From Batillaria attramentaria (Eukaryota > Mollusca > Gastropoda > Batillariidae), in the NCBI GenBank assembly GCA_018292915.2, contig JACVVK020000196.1, positions 55,001-119,000 on the forward strand: a stretch of DNA of 64,000 nt, given 5' to 3'. Below the pieces are notes generated by a model. The model worked only from the letters and a program-made list of their open reading frames with translations, searched no databases and had not been told where the DNA came from. Position numbers and translations under genes: made by a program. Shown here piece by piece: positions 8,813 to 18,539 of this stretch. Each line of letters starts with the position of its first letter. Within the stretch, counting starts at the first letter, position 1.

Positions 8813-11096
8813 AGTGTGTGTGTGTGTGTGTGTGGGGGGGGAGGGGGGGGGTGAAGATGGTAGGTAGGATTCATATTATAGTAGCCAAGTGTAAGCATTT
8901 AATTGATAACTACTGAACTAGTATCCTTCCTGGCTGTTGCTACTGCTTTAACACGTTTACACACCACTCTCCAGTTCCTCTTGACAAAGTTCTTGAAGAC
9001 AATTGCAGAGGACACGCGGATGTGCAGATCAACATCTGGTTTGTCCATCAAGTGTAAGAGAAGCAATCCATAGTTCTGATTCTGTTCCACTGACTCAAGA
9101 AACTTCTCCGCTGCGAGAGAGAGAACAAAATTTATGCAAAAGATGAACCAAAGCGGACAAAGGGTTACGTTATGGACTTGCCTTGAGTTTCACAACCAGC
9201 AATTTGGGGACAGACTATTTTCTTAGTAACAGCTTTGAAGTAGAATTTGAACACGGCAAGTTGACTGGAACCCACAAGGAAAGCGAAAAAGGGGGCGCCC
9301 AAAGCAGACATAGAGGCATAGCCTCCAGGACGAGCTGAAAGCCGCCGGCCAAACCTGGGAGGCTGCAAAAACAGCAGCCAGAGATCGCGGGAAGTGGAGA
9401 AGAACTGTCGAGGCCCTATGCTCCACAAGGAGTAAAGAGGAATGATGATGATGATGATGAAGTTACAAGTTTACATGTACAAACATTTCACCCAGCTAAT
9501 AAAATTTAATTACACCCAGGTCTCCATGCATCCAAATCAGACATCAGTAATAGACCCAGGGCTTAATATGTTCCATGATTCAAAAGGACGAAAAGTTTTG
9601 TAGCATTTAGCCAAGAGCACACGTTGGATTTGCAGATGCATTATGCTAGGGGTGTCCAGGAGTATGATCCTCTTTAATTTAAAAAAGTAATAATAATAAT
9701 AATTACACTAAAATCTGTGCAGTTTGGCATGATTTTACTTGCTTCAGAAAAAGAAACATAAACACTTTTGGGGGGGGGGGGGGGAGGGAGGACAGGAAGG
9801 AAATTTTTAGAAAATCTGTGCAATTTGGTGAATTTAGGCATGAATTTAAATGCTTCACTATTTTGTGGGAGAAAATTTTAAGCTAGGCTCCCACCACCCT
9901 ACATGCTTGCCGGCTAGGTGCTTTCCCTTGACACCCTGTTTGACAGTAGCTGTAAACAGCGTACGTGGTTTCCTTCTTCGCAAGGCAACCAACCTGCACG
10001 AAGCTGTCTGCTCACACACACCGTGCAAAAGTGCGTGGGAACATTGCAGCAGACATCCTGTAGCAGTAGTCAGTGCTTTGAGCTCCCATTTTCAGTTGTT
10101 TCCGAAACTCCAGAAAGTCGCGTACGTAGTATCCCCAGGATGGACGAAGAAGATGTAATTCTTTTATGCATGGCAATCATGACGATTGCATGCGGTGCAT
10201 GCCTGTCTGCACCACGAAGGTGGTGGATTAGAGACTGGATAGCCCGCCGACCCACACAAGGCTTTTACAACAGCCTTCTTCAGGAATTGGTCACAGATGA
10301 TCCGGACACATTCCAGTCATGTCTTAGGATGAACAAGGCTACCTACGATTCGCTACTCGAGAAAGTTGCGCCACTCATTTCGAAGAAAGATACAGACACG
10401 ACATAATAATCGTCATGTCTGATCCACCACAATAATGTCTCCGCATGATAGAACGATATCAGGTTGTTCGTCACCTGATCGTCAGCCCATAACATTGTTT
10501 TCGATGCCCCAGCCATTTTTCCACGCTATTGTGCCAATTACACCCGCATTCAACGACGGTCGAAATTGGTCTGCACGCTGAGTGTACGGAAGAAGAAGGG
10601 TAGTCCGGATCTTCGGATTTTGCGGGAAAGAGCACGGTCCGAGCACGGCGCCGGAATGGGACGGGGCAAGAAAAAAATCCAGATGGCTAAACACGCTGCC
10701 GCTCACCTCCCGGATCGCGGTGGGAGGGGAAGGCGCTAATCACCAAAGGTGCATGTTTGTAGGCTGGTGGGATTGGGCCTTTAAGGTGGAAGATTTAAAA
10801 CCCTGATAGACCAATTCATTTGTGTAAAGTATATCTGATAATTTCTGTGCAACAGCAGACAATATTCATACAAATGTCCGTTTATGGTCACCCTGGATAT
10901 TTGTCCCATAATAATTTCGATTGACATAAAGCCATGACAAAACAATTCCAAGCATTTAATACACCTAACATTAGAATAAAAACATCTAGATTTACCACGG
11001 GAATAACAAACCTTGTTTACGCGTCTGCGGTTCTGGTGACAGTGTCTGCTGCAGGTACCCTGCCAAAGCCTGAAGATTTCCGTCTGTAACCTCCAT
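568..11096 (-). CDS. CSE1L: CSE1L / exportin-2 (CAS), spliced gene, 5' half (14 coding exons)
   Basis: Exportin-2 is a HEAT-repeat karyopherin that returns importin-alpha from nucleus to cytoplasm together with RanGTP. Fourteen exons translate to 495 residues collinear with the N-terminal half of animal CSE1L (about 970 aa), starting [19 protein letters not shown]. The importin-beta N-terminal region covers roughly residues 20-100 ([27 protein letters not shown]), followed by HEAT repeats including [28 protein letters not shown] and [17 protein letters not shown]. Every junction keeps phase and uses GT-AG sites, except intron 6, which has a GC donor. The start ATG at 11096 aligns with the family start. 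The remaining exons should lie below base 1. The introns carry an inverted-repeat element, a SINE pair, a splice-site tandem array, a palindrome and a Harbinger remnant. Family assignment rests on remembered family sequence, but the similarity is extensive. Confidence 0.96.
1417..1501 (-). CDS. CSE1L: CSE1L coding exon 13 (residues 447-475)
   Basis: Reads [20 protein letters not shown] then QPDLQSTE plus one base. Acceptor TTTGCAG, donor GTGAGT. Confidence 0.94.
1709..1801 (-). CDS. CSE1L: CSE1L coding exon 12 (residues 416-446)
   Basis: Reads [20 protein letters not shown] then [11 protein letters not shown]. Acceptor TTTCCAG, donor GTAGGT. Phase 0 at both ends. Confidence 0.96.
1944..2053 (-). 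CDS. CSE1L: CSE1L coding exon 11 (residues 379-415)
   Basis: Reads [20 protein letters not shown] and ends [11 protein letters not shown]. Acceptor CTTGTAG, donor GTATAG. Confidence 0.95.
2378..2443 (-). CDS. CSE1L: CSE1L coding exon 10 (residues 357-379)
   Basis: Reads [20 protein letters not shown] then GS, with split codons at both ends. Acceptor GTTTCAG, donor GTGAGA. Confidence 0.95.
2824..2953 (-). CDS. CSE1L: CSE1L coding exon 9 (residues 314-357)
   Basis: Reads [20 protein letters not shown] and ends [12 protein letters not shown] plus one base. Acceptor CTTGCAG, donor GTGAGT. Confidence 0.95.
3004..3267. mobile_element. 264-bp inverted-repeat element (MITE) in CSE1L intron 8
   Basis: The two ends are inverted copies of about 34 bp beginning TGTGACCCGTTCTC and running into AAAAGGGACC, differing at only two positions. 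No open frame is evident between them and no convincing target duplication is visible. This is the architecture of a non-autonomous DNA transposon; the superfamily is not assigned. Confidence 0.8.
3716..3883 (-). CDS. CSE1L: CSE1L coding exon 8 (residues 258-313)
   Basis: Reads [20 protein letters not shown] and continues [10 protein letters not shown] to QQVKYDL. Acceptor TTTCCAG, donor GTCAGT. Phase 0 at both ends. Confidence 0.96.
4296..4466 (-). mobile_element. tRNA-derived SINE, family B
   Basis: Read on the minus strand it starts GGGAGCCGGGGTGG, has an A-box-like GAATGGTAGAGCGTTGG and a B-box-like GAGTTCGATTCC, then a body containing TTGCCCCGTCTTTGATATC and an end CAAACACCCACCC. At least five further copies occur in the window, so it is a repeat and not a tRNA gene. 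Confidence 0.85.
4640..4732 (-). CDS. CSE1L: CSE1L coding exon 7 (residues 227-257)
   Basis: Reads [20 protein letters not shown] and ends [10 protein letters not shown], with acceptor CATCTAG and donor GTACTT. It is 31 codons, phase 0 at both ends. Confidence 0.95.
4822..5224 (-). mobile_element. tRNA-derived SINE, family A, full-length-looking
   Basis: On the minus strand it opens with a tRNA-like head (CAGTGGTCTAGTGGTTAGG as A box, GGTTCGAGTTCC as B box). The body includes TTCATTCGGGCCGATCG and TTGGAAATGTTCAGCCCACC, and it ends in an (ATT)n tail. It is the best complete copy of a family with six members here. It lies in CSE1L intron 6, next to the family B copy in intron 7. Confidence 0.85.
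5351..5624. repeat. Two-copy tandem repeat, 136-bp period
   Basis: Two nearly identical units each start TTTTAAATGCTTCAGAGG, contain a (GT)n run and end near GCCGGAATGAATG. They differ mainly in the length of the (GT)n run. Sequence related to the unit start (AAATCTGTGCAATTTGG) also appears at 5230-5350 and 9710-9860. Confidence 0.85.
5936..6043 (-). CDS. CSE1L: CSE1L coding exon 6 (residues 191-226), acceptor duplicated upstream
   Basis: Reads [20 protein letters not shown] and ends KIFYSLNFQ. The acceptor is TGTCGCAG. Its first 19 nucleotides and the acceptor lie inside a 49-bp unit repeated ten times toward the upstream exon. The donor is CAG|GCAAGC, a GC-AG intron; the protein junction LNFQ|DLPE matches the family exactly, so no GT donor needs to be sought. 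Confidence 0.94.
6025..6512. repeat. Ten-copy 49-bp tandem repeat containing the exon-6 acceptor
   Basis: The unit reads, on the plus strand, TAGCCAGTTCCATTGTTGCC followed by TGCGACAAACATTATTC. Ten copies run head to tail; one is 3 bp shorter. Four carry a GCTGCC variant. The lowest-coordinate copy overlaps the first 19 bases of CSE1L exon 6 and its splice acceptor, so every unit carries a copy of that acceptor on the minus strand. Confidence 0.95.
6713..6803 (-). CDS. CSE1L: CSE1L coding exon 5 (residues 160-190)
   Basis: Reads [19 protein letters not shown] and ends [11 protein letters not shown]. Acceptor TTTTAG, donor GTAAAA. The frame closes to phase 0. Confidence 0.95.
7156..7301 (-). 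CDS. CSE1L: CSE1L coding exon 4 (residues 112-160)
   Basis: Reads [20 protein letters not shown] and ends [12 protein letters not shown] plus two bases of the next codon. Acceptor TTTCAG, donor GTATGT. The segment is strongly conserved with animal CSE1L. Confidence 0.96.
7374..7415. repeat. (GT)n followed by a G run
   Basis: A short GT microsatellite is followed by a G homopolymer immediately beside the 92-bp palindrome in CSE1L intron 3. Homopolymer length is likely to be uncertain in assembly. Confidence 0.85.
7417..7508. mobile_element. 92-bp near-perfect palindrome bounded by TTAA (copy 1)
   Basis: The sequence begins TTAACTCTTTGACGACGGAG and ends with its reverse complement; the two halves meet at CCTATAGG with one visible arm mismatch. 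A second, almost identical copy lies at 58409-58500. TTAA at both ends is the piggyBac-type target site, so a palindromic mini-transposon is the simplest reading. It sits in CSE1L intron 3. Confidence 0.85.
8023..8124 (-). CDS. CSE1L: CSE1L coding exon 3 (residues 78-111)
   Basis: Reads [17 protein letters not shown] and ends [12 protein letters not shown], with acceptor ACACAG and donor GTAAGG. It is 34 codons long, phase 0 at both ends. Confidence 0.95.
8459..8834. repeat. Compound GT / GAGTGT microsatellite, about 375 bp
   Basis: Long alternating GT with interspersed GAGT units occupies nearly half of CSE1L intron 2. It produces a spurious His-Thr open frame on the minus strand. Confidence 0.95.
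8965..9110 (-). CDS. CSE1L: CSE1L coding exon 2 (residues 29-77)
   Basis: Begins after CTCGCAG and reads [17 protein letters not shown], ending RNWRV before donor GTGTGT. This is the importin-beta N-terminal domain signature region. The frame joins exon 1 (G|CG) and exon 3 in phase 0. Confidence 0.93.
9262..9465 (+). mobile_element. LINE 3' end (reverse transcriptase C-terminus), degenerate
   Basis: Plus-strand translation reads [15 protein letters not shown], a stop, then [18 protein letters not shown] and [11 protein letters not shown], which is the typical C-terminus of an invertebrate non-LTR retrotransposon polyprotein. The in-frame stop (TAG where TGG is expected) and 5' truncation show it is dead. 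It ends in an (ATG)n tail. It lies in CSE1L intron 1. Confidence 0.75.
9881..10780 (+). mobile_element. PIF/Harbinger-type DNA transposon remnant, about 900 bp
   Basis: The ends are imperfect inverted repeats (AGCTAGGCTCCCACCACCC at the left; AGGCCCAATCCCACCAGCC at the right, reversed), flanked on both sides by TTA, the Harbinger target duplication. Inside is a truncated transposase-like frame. The catalytic region is absent, so it is non-autonomous. Confidence 0.65.
10140..10406 (+). pseudogene. Truncated HARBI1-like transposase N-terminus (88 codons)
   Basis: The frame starts [20 protein letters not shown] and contains [22 protein letters not shown] and [20 protein letters not shown]. This pattern (WW.R.WI.RR, then YN.LL.EL, then F...LRM) opens PIF/Harbinger nucleases. 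The frame stops just after KKDT, where intact proteins enter the main domain, so the DDE nuclease is missing. Family similarity is from memory of the pattern. Confidence 0.6.
11012..11096 (-). CDS. CSE1L: CSE1L coding exon 1 (residues 1-29)
   Basis: Starts at ATG (11096), reads [19 protein letters not shown] then SPEPQTRKQ, and ends after the first base of codon 29. The donor GTTTGT follows at 11011. A 5' UTR exon boundary cannot be placed. Confidence 0.93.
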
Positions 11097-12429
11097 GATG
11101 ACAGACTATTACCTTTCAGTCACTCAACTGTGGAAGTAAACAACAACAAAAAAAGATAATTGTGACAGTGTCACACTCCGAAATTCTTAAATTATCAGAG
11201 GCATAAATAATGCTAATGTCTAATCTACGTAACACTATTACCAGTTTATTTTTATCCACTTCACACAACACTGTACGTTTTAAATTAAGTCACATCTCGG
11301 TTTTGAACTGACAGCACAGTGTCAGTTCATATAATCTGTGTCACAAACCCTGGCACATCCTCCCTGTCAGAGATTTCCAGCGCACTCTTACAAAACGTGC
11401 CATGTTGGTAAAACGAAGCTCATCAGTAACTGTGGCACGCCGGTATACTATTCAGTCAGCCGGCGTATTTTGAAAACAGCATACGACAAAAGCTACACTG
11501 ACATGTATAAAAATGAGTCAAGAACAGATGACTTTCACACGAAAACTGACACAAAAACGCTATCTGATCGAACCGACAAGGTTTGTTTAAGGTGGATAAG
11601 AGTTAATTTCAGCTCCCAAGGTAGACTGAAAACAAAATGTTCACGTTTACTATTCACAGAAACGACACTCACATGGATGCGAATGGCGCGGCGAAGAAAG
11701 GTTTGAAGCATGGCAGACAGTCGGGCAGGGGAACTACTCTAAAATTTCAACACTCCAACAAGGCTGAGTGTTTGCCTCCCTTCCACTGTTCCCTGCTACA
11801 CCGCACAACCGAGCGGGGTGTGTGTGTGTGTTGTGTGTGTGTGTGTGTGTGTTGAGGTCGTCTTTATTATCGATTGAATAAATTACATAATTTGCATATG
11901 TCTTGTGGGGTAGATGAGGGTGGAGGGGGTGGGGTGAGATTGGGGGAGAGGTGTTGTCCGTCCTTGGTGTAATGGTACGTGTATCACAAGCGCCCCCCCC
12001 CCCCCCACACACACACACCGTGTGACACACACACACACAGTCCCCCCCCCCCCCCCCCCCCCCCGCACACACACACATAACATAAACACACAACACAGAC
12101 ATTACTGAACATTACAGCTTTATTCATTCACCACTGCCAAGCTACTCTCGGACTGTTCACTGTTCCCACTAAAACCATACTAACACAGCAATCAAACTAG
12201 TCAGGGAATGGGGGACACAACTGCACTGATCTGGGGACAATTTCACAAACACTTGATACCCAAACAACAACAAAATGTACAAATACCACTGCAGCACAGT
12301 GAGGTTCAGGTAACAACAAGGCATGCTTGAGAATATGAAAAGGCTTGGTGGTCATGCATACAGTTATAGGTAGATGAGGGTGGTATAGGATGCTATAACT
12401 GCATCACTGCCTCCTGTCCTTCATATCTT
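11097..12429. other. Upstream of CSE1L: probable promoter and 5' UTR region
   Basis: No protein-coding exon is recognised. The minus-strand CSE1L promoter should lie here. It holds a (GT)n run at about 11815-11851, poly-C/(CA)n tracts at 11990-12080, and minus-strand AATAAA hexamers at 11863-11868 and 12119-12124. Those could mark the end of a transcript coming from TMEM65, but the intervening 8.5 kb makes this uncertain. Confidence 0.4.
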
Positions 12430-12896
12430 TCCTCTCTGCTGCAGCTTTACACACCCTCCAGACAACTCAGATCCTCTGCTGACACCCGCATCCTACGCAT
12501 TCCACAGGTTAAATCGAAAACACTAGGTCAGCGAGCATTGCTCTACCACGGTCCAGTCATTTGGAACAGCCTGCCTGCCCATGTTCGCCATGCAGAGTCA
12601 ACGCACTCTTTTAAAGTCGCTTTAAAGTCTTATCTCTTCCAGCAATATTATACAGACTAACCTCTTTATCATCACTGCTGTCATCATTGTCATTTTAGGT
12701 TGTCGTGTCGGGATGTATCATGGCTGTGTGTATGTAACGTGTATGTGATGTGTATATCATGTGTAACTGTATGTAATGTGACATATTTCATATGTATGTA
12801 CTGTATCTCCAGCCTACTATTGTGAGGCGCCCAGAGCTCCAGCAGGAGGTTGGGCGCCAGACAAATCCTCATTATTATTATTATTATTATTATTAT
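12430..12896 (+). mobile_element. CR1/L2-like LINE 3' end with (ATT)n tail
   Basis: A 77-codon plus-strand frame (12430-12660) reads QLRSSADTRILRIP, then GQRALLYHGPVIWNSLPAHV and HSFKVALKSYLFQQYYTD before a stop. This is the standard C-terminus of CR1/L2-group reverse transcriptases. A 3' UTR ending GGTTGGGCGCCAGAC and an (ATT)n tail follow. The element is 5'-truncated. Confidence 0.8.
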
Positions 12897-13299
12897 ATGT
12901 GATGACGATTTCTGTTGATGGTGGGGACGGGGAGGGGGGGGGGGGTACACGTTTCAAGTCATAAAAAACATGTAAAATCCAGTACATGTAATGCATGATA
13001 CACATATTAAGAAAGGGCTGAGGACTGTGTTAATGGAGGAGGGGGGGGGGGGGAGCGGGATGATAAACAAGGGAGAGACAGCAAGAGAAGGCTGAAGTTA
13101 AGGAGGAGGAAGGTTACAAAATTTCACAATACTGGAACAAATGTTGTTTAATTCAGTGTGCAAACAAACCTTTTTGACCATCCAAAACTCACACAGTACT
13201 AGCATCAATAGTTGTCCGTATCCATCCTGTCTGACTTTCTACTGTGAGCTTGTGAGTTTTGAAAAGTCACCACCTTTCTTTCTGATTTCTCTACAGCTG

Positions 13300-13625
13300 A
13301 TGTGGTGGCGTAGGTGGGAGCGAGCGGGGCAGGAACCAGTGGCCAAGCAGATCCTGCGGAGGAAGTGGGGCTGGATTGGGCACACCCTCAGGAAGCCAGC
13401 ATCCAGCACCACACGCCAAGCCCTGACTGGAACCCGCAGGGGAAAAGGAAGAGAGGCCGGCCTTGCAACAGCTGGAGGCGGGACACTGAGGCAGAGCTAT
13501 ATAAGCAGGGGACCAACTGGACTAGAGTGGCAAGAATAGCCCAGAACAGAGTGCGATGGTGAAGGGTTGTCCATGGCCTATGCTCCACTTGGAGCCAGGG
13601 GCCTAAGTAAGAAAGTAAGTAAGTC
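13300..13625 (+). mobile_element. LINE 3' end, 5'-truncated, frameshifted
   Basis: Encodes [19 protein letters not shown] then [17 protein letters not shown], and in a shifted frame [20 protein letters not shown]. The frame breaks where one base is missing relative to the copy at 52538. It ends GGGGCCTAAGTAAG with a short (AAGT)n tail. Confidence 0.8.
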
Positions 13626-14013
13626 ATGCTCCATTCTGCAGTCAAATAGTAAAATGATCCAATCGCCAAACCAATGGCGTGTAGGCCCTTTTAGTTTTAC
13701 CAAATGAGGGTACGTGTGTTCTACACGTATTGTACATGTGTAACTGTACACGGAACAGCCATGTTGCCTGTCAAAAACAACCAACCCAGTTTTGATTATT
13801 GACAGAAAAGCTCCTCACCACTGCTATCAATCTATCAATCTTAATTGCCCGTTGCGGGATGGATAAAGTGCAATTGAATTGAATTGAATTGAATATCTTT
13901 TAAGGTTTTATCTGGTGCATTTCAATCTATCCTTTTGTTTTGGGTTATATCACTGGTACTTGTTCGTGGTTTTTAATCTTGGTCTCTGACTGTCCGTTAT
14001 TTTTTCTACTCAG

Positions 14014-14182
<169 letters not shown>

Positions 14183-14254
14183 CTTTTACTTTTATAGTTG
14201 TTCTTACGTAGTCTACATTGAGTGAATGTTGTTGGTTTTTTTTTTACTTCGGTT

Positions 14255-14322
14255 TTAGATTGTAAGGCGCCTAAGAGCTCGTTCCCCGGGGATAGCCGCC
14301 CTATAAATATTATTATTATTAT
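14255..14322 (+). mobile_element. Retroelement 3' tail with (ATT)n
   Basis: AAGGCGCCTAAGAGCTCG followed by CCGCCCTATAAAT and (ATT)n resembles the last bases of LINE/SINE copies elsewhere in this window. No coding part remains. Confidence 0.45.
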
Positions 14323-14991
14323 TAAAAGCTGCCAACCGGTGAATGGTATGACGATGACACAGTGAGAAGCCCAGAAATACATAATATCAGTTAGCAGGGC
14401 ACAACAAAGGCACATTGATTACACGTATTTGGATAATGCTGGAACACAATGTTCGTTGATATAGACGGACTGGATGTCCAGGCAAGCTAGGGGTAAGAAA
14501 GAGGTCTTCATACACACGGTAGTCCGTTAATCCAATGTTATCTAATCTACGTAAGTAGACGGAACAGCACAGCACCGACTTACTTATTCTGCAACAAAAA
14601 CAAAAACAAAAAAGCCTCACGGTTTATCAATACCAGAGAAAAAAAACACACAATCAAATATAGCAAATGCAGCTACATGAATGTGTAACTTTTGCAAGAC
14701 ACAGCAGTGACAACTGTTTGACAGAGACTAGAAATACTTCTATTATGTGTAGAAGCCTTTGGCTGTAGGTATAAAGCACTAAAGTGTTTAAATGCCACTG
14801 AGTCTGACAAAATATTAAAGCATTTATCATTTATCCAAGAAAAATATGTACATACACATATAATCCACACAAACATTTTATGTGATTCTTTTTTTGTTTA
14901 GCTTGATAAAATGCTCATATAGCAATGCAGAATGGGAGACCATCAAACTGCAGGACACTAGAAGATGCTGACCTGACATTTCTGAAGTCAG

Positions 14992-15110
<119 letters not shown>

Positions 15111-16187
15111 AAGAAATGTACAACAGCACACGTTTCATAACAGTCATCTACCCCAGAACCGGAAAGTCATTTCTATAATCTTCAGCGTCAAAAACAACTG
15201 ACCACAGCCATAAAACAGAGAGCAAGGTCATGTCTTAGTTATCTTCCCCCATCATCAAAGATTCTTCCCCTTTGTTCATACATACATTTTAAACTGACTG
15301 TACATATGTTAAAAACCCGAACATAATCTCTTGTTGTACACAGTAACAATGAACAGGCAAAAAAAGACATGCGTCCACCCTTACCACTATGCATTGTGCA
15401 ACACAGGATAACCACATATATATATATATATATATATGCAAGTTTTAGGTATATGTAGCATGATCACACACACACACGTAGTATATTAATTACCGGAAGT
15501 GCGCTCTCATACGAATCAGTGATACACTGCATCCATCTAATGATACAAAGCCTTCACCACAACCACAGAAGTGATCAAAATTAATTATGGCTATATTTCT
15601 TGCAAAACAGTCTGGTCAAATGCAAATATCAACTCCAAAAAAACTAAACAAAAACTGCTAGGGGCACAAAGCAGTATTGGTAAATATAAGGAACAGAAGA
15701 TAAAACTTTACCAAAAACAAATCCATTTAGATTTTACACCCTTCACAGCAATGAAATTGAAAACAGCATAAAAATCTGGAAAACTAAATGCATCTTGCGA
15801 ATGCTGATCATACTGGTATTGCTAAGGTAAAACTAAACAAAGGTCTATTAACAGGCAATGTTATACAGAGCATTGGAGTCTTCACACCAAAACAAACTTA
15901 ACAGTATGGGCACTGTAAACAAAGAGCTGGATAACAGAAAATATCGCTCAATCAAACATATCTTCATGTGCAACTCATGTGTCCACTACCATCCACCACA
16001 AACTATGAGACGGGTGGATTATTAGGAGATACAGACAAGGCAGACTCCGAAATAAACACAGTAACCTAGTGGGGTCACCAGATAATTCTGGGAGTATTTT
16101 TGTGGACAGAAAAATACACAACAAATCAACTTAAGTATGTGTTGAATACAGTTACACTCAATGATGAGTCATAATTTCCAAATTTAG

Positions 16188-16714
16188 TGGAACCTCTTTC
16201 GGCCAACGGCCCTTTTGAGAAATCACCTGCCTTTAACGAGCTGTGTTGTGATAACATGTTCGCCATGCAGAGTCAACAGACTCTTTTAAAACCACTTTGA
16301 AATCCCACTTCTTCCAGCTGCATTAAGCAGACTAACTTCTTACCATCACTGTCACCATCATTGTCATTTTACGATGTCATGTTAGGATGTATCATACCTG
16401 TGTGTATGTGACGTGTATTTCATGTGTATCTCATGTGTATGTATTGCCACTCCACTACTGTGAGGTGCCCAGAGCTCCAGCAGGAGGTTGGGCGCCAGAC
16501 AAATCCTCATTATTATTATTATTAGGTGCCATTTTCTCAATATTTGAGACCTAATTTGGACGATCTCCTCTCTTTTAAGACCAGTTTTATCTGCTCAATT
16601 GGGAGGCTTTTACCATGCTGTGTAGTGCTAGTGAGCATGAACTCACTAGGATTGATCAGGCAAATCACAATCATTACTATCAGTATACATGTACAACTAA
16701 CACAACAAAAGTCA
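16188..16714. repeat. Tandem duplication, unit A (split by a LINE tail)
   Basis: Sequence starting GGAACCTCTTTCGGCCAAC (from about 16190) and resuming GGTGCCATTTTCTCA at about 16525, up to ACACAACAAAAGTC, recurs at 17221-17492. Here the unit is interrupted at 16255-16524. Confidence 0.85.
16255..16524 (+). mobile_element. CR1/L2-like LINE tail inserted into duplication unit A
   Basis: Reads ATGTTCGCCATGCAGAGTC through GGTTGGGCGCCAGAC to an (ATT)n tail, closely matching the 3' part of the element at 12430-12896. The other duplicate (unit B) lacks it, so it is an insertion. Confidence 0.85.
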
Positions 16715-16715
16715 C

Positions 16716-17216
16716 CGGCCCCTGTAGTGTAGTGGTTAGCACTTCGGACTATGGACCGGGAGACCCGGGTTCAAGTCCCAGCCGAGGCAAGCGGGATCTT
16801 TCCTACCTAGGTCGGCCCCTACCCAGAGCAGGTGTGCTATGGGTCCAGTGGGGAGGCTGTTGCCATATACACAGCCGAGCTTCACCCACTTCACGGGTGC
16901 GACTTTGGGGTTGCTTCCCTTGGTATGACACGTCTTATAATGTGGATGATTACACGGCCAGCACCGCAGGTGTCGTAGTTCCTGGGCCTGGTTAATGCCG
17001 GGATATTTATGACAGGAAGCATGGAATGTGGCCCTATCCTGCAGTCCCAAACGGTGAACCACACGAATCTCCATAGCATTATCTTACCATCATCCTCATC
17101 TCCATCATCATGCATAATAAAAATTGCCCAAACTTCTGAGCCCTCCGTGGATTCCACCCAGTACCAGGGAGGAACACCACTGGAGCCGGCAAAGAGTTGT
17201 GGCAGCAAAAAAAAAA
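16716..17216 (+). mobile_element. tRNA-derived SINE with poly-A tail, about 500 bp
   Basis: The head carries an A-box-like TGTAGTGTAGTGGTTAGCAC and a B-box-like GGTTCAAGTCCC about 30 bp later, as in a pol III promoter. It ends in a run of about ten A at 17206-17216. It sits exactly between the two duplication units. Only one copy is seen in this window. Confidence 0.7.
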
Positions 17217-17220
17217 TAAT

Positions 17221-17492
17221 TGTGGAACCTCTTTCGGCCAACTGCCCTTTTGAGAAATCACTTGCCTTTAACGACCTGTGTTGTGATAACACTAGGTGCC
17301 ATTTTCTCACGGTTTGAGACCTAATTTGGACGATCTCCTCTCTTTTAAGACCAGTTTTATCTGCTCAATTGGGTAACATGCTGTGTTGTGTACAGAGAGC
17401 ATGAACTCACTAATTAAGACTGATCAGGCTAATCACAATCATTGCTATCAGTATACATGAACAACTAACACAACAAAAGTCCACAGTAACTT
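17221..17492. repeat. Tandem duplication, unit B (uninterrupted)
   Basis: Second copy of the unit at 16188-16714, from GGAACCTCTTTCGGCC to ACACAACAAAAGTCC, diverged by scattered substitutions and lacking the LINE tail. Confidence 0.85.
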
Positions 17493-18465
17493 CACTAGCC
17501 AATGACTCACTTTGTCGTGAATGGAATGGAAACTACAGAAAACTAACACAGCAGTCAAGTTCATTATGATAACTGCCCAGTCGGTTCAAGGAAAAAATAA
17601 AATACAACTGGAACGTATGGCTAAGTCAGTTAATCATGTACGTGTATATGAGATCCAGAAACTATACACTTTCACCGGCATTCCAAAAGTACGTCACACA
17701 CAGTGTGCCTTGATCTTCACTGAGTTTAAACAGGGAGCGGCTTTCACCGGAGAAGCTGCAGCTAAGAAAGCAATAGCAAAAACAGGAAACAATCAGAAAG
17801 CAAACACATAAAAAAACAAAGAAAACACAGACTCACATTAATTGTTTACACATGTGAGCAAAACAAACATGGTAGTCACAGCCAAGAGGCATTTCCACAG
17901 AGAATCTGAACAGAAATGAACAACATCAGTGGAGTTTTAAACATACCGGCAGTTGTACTGGTAAGTTGTAGTCACAGTTAGTGAGGACTAGGTAACTGTC
18001 ACATGGTTTTCGAGAAATTAACACGATCTATTTCAGGAACAATCAGGGAAGCAAAAACACTGAATTAGAAATCCCAATTATAATTTATACATAATCACTC
18101 CAAAAATCATAAACCAGAAGATGTTCCTCTAAAGCACAGTATTTTACCCACCAAAATATAATTACAGAGAAACAAAAATTCTGTGGGGGAATAATATCAG
18201 CTTTGTGTCAACATCATTTGCCACAGACAAAATTAAACCATGAGTGTAACTTCCCTGACAAAAGAGACTCAAAAACAATAACAAAGTTCAGCTCAACCTC
18301 ATGCCTGTAAATATAACTGTCAGTGAAAATAACCAACCACAAAAGATAACAAGCTCATCACATCAACTATCTTTGCGTGTACCGCAATGTGGTGAGATTC
18401 ACATGTGAACACCAAAACAAAATTTAAAAAAAAAAAAAACCTGTCTTCTTGTTAGACTGTTAGAC
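17493..18465. other. No recognisable feature
   Basis: AT-rich sequence with no conserved peptide and no repeat match noticed within the window. It could be TMEM65 3' UTR or intergenic; the sequence alone does not decide. Confidence 0.4.
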
Positions 18466-18539
18466 TTGTGAGATTGTGACTAAAAGAGCCAGGCCAGTCT
18501 TGTTAGACTGGCCTGGCTCTTTTAGTCACAATCTCACAA
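18466..18539. repeat. Perfect 34-bp inverted repeat with 6-base loop
   Basis: The left arm starts TTGTGAGATTGTGAC and ends GGCCAGTC; the right arm is its exact reverse complement; the loop is TTGTTA. It could be a small fold-back element, a hairpin RNA source or a library artefact. Confidence 0.9.

Noticed and set aside
8356..8898. Long His-Thr open frame over the compound GT repeat, and similar Cys-Val frames over other microsatellites
   Set aside because: These frames exist only because dinucleotide repeats lack stop codons; nothing else supports translation.
13300..13625. Apparent small coding gene ([20 protein letters not shown] ...)
   Set aside because: The same sequence recurs at 52538 and, in part, at 42686, with frameshifts and LINE-type ends; it is retrotransposon debris.
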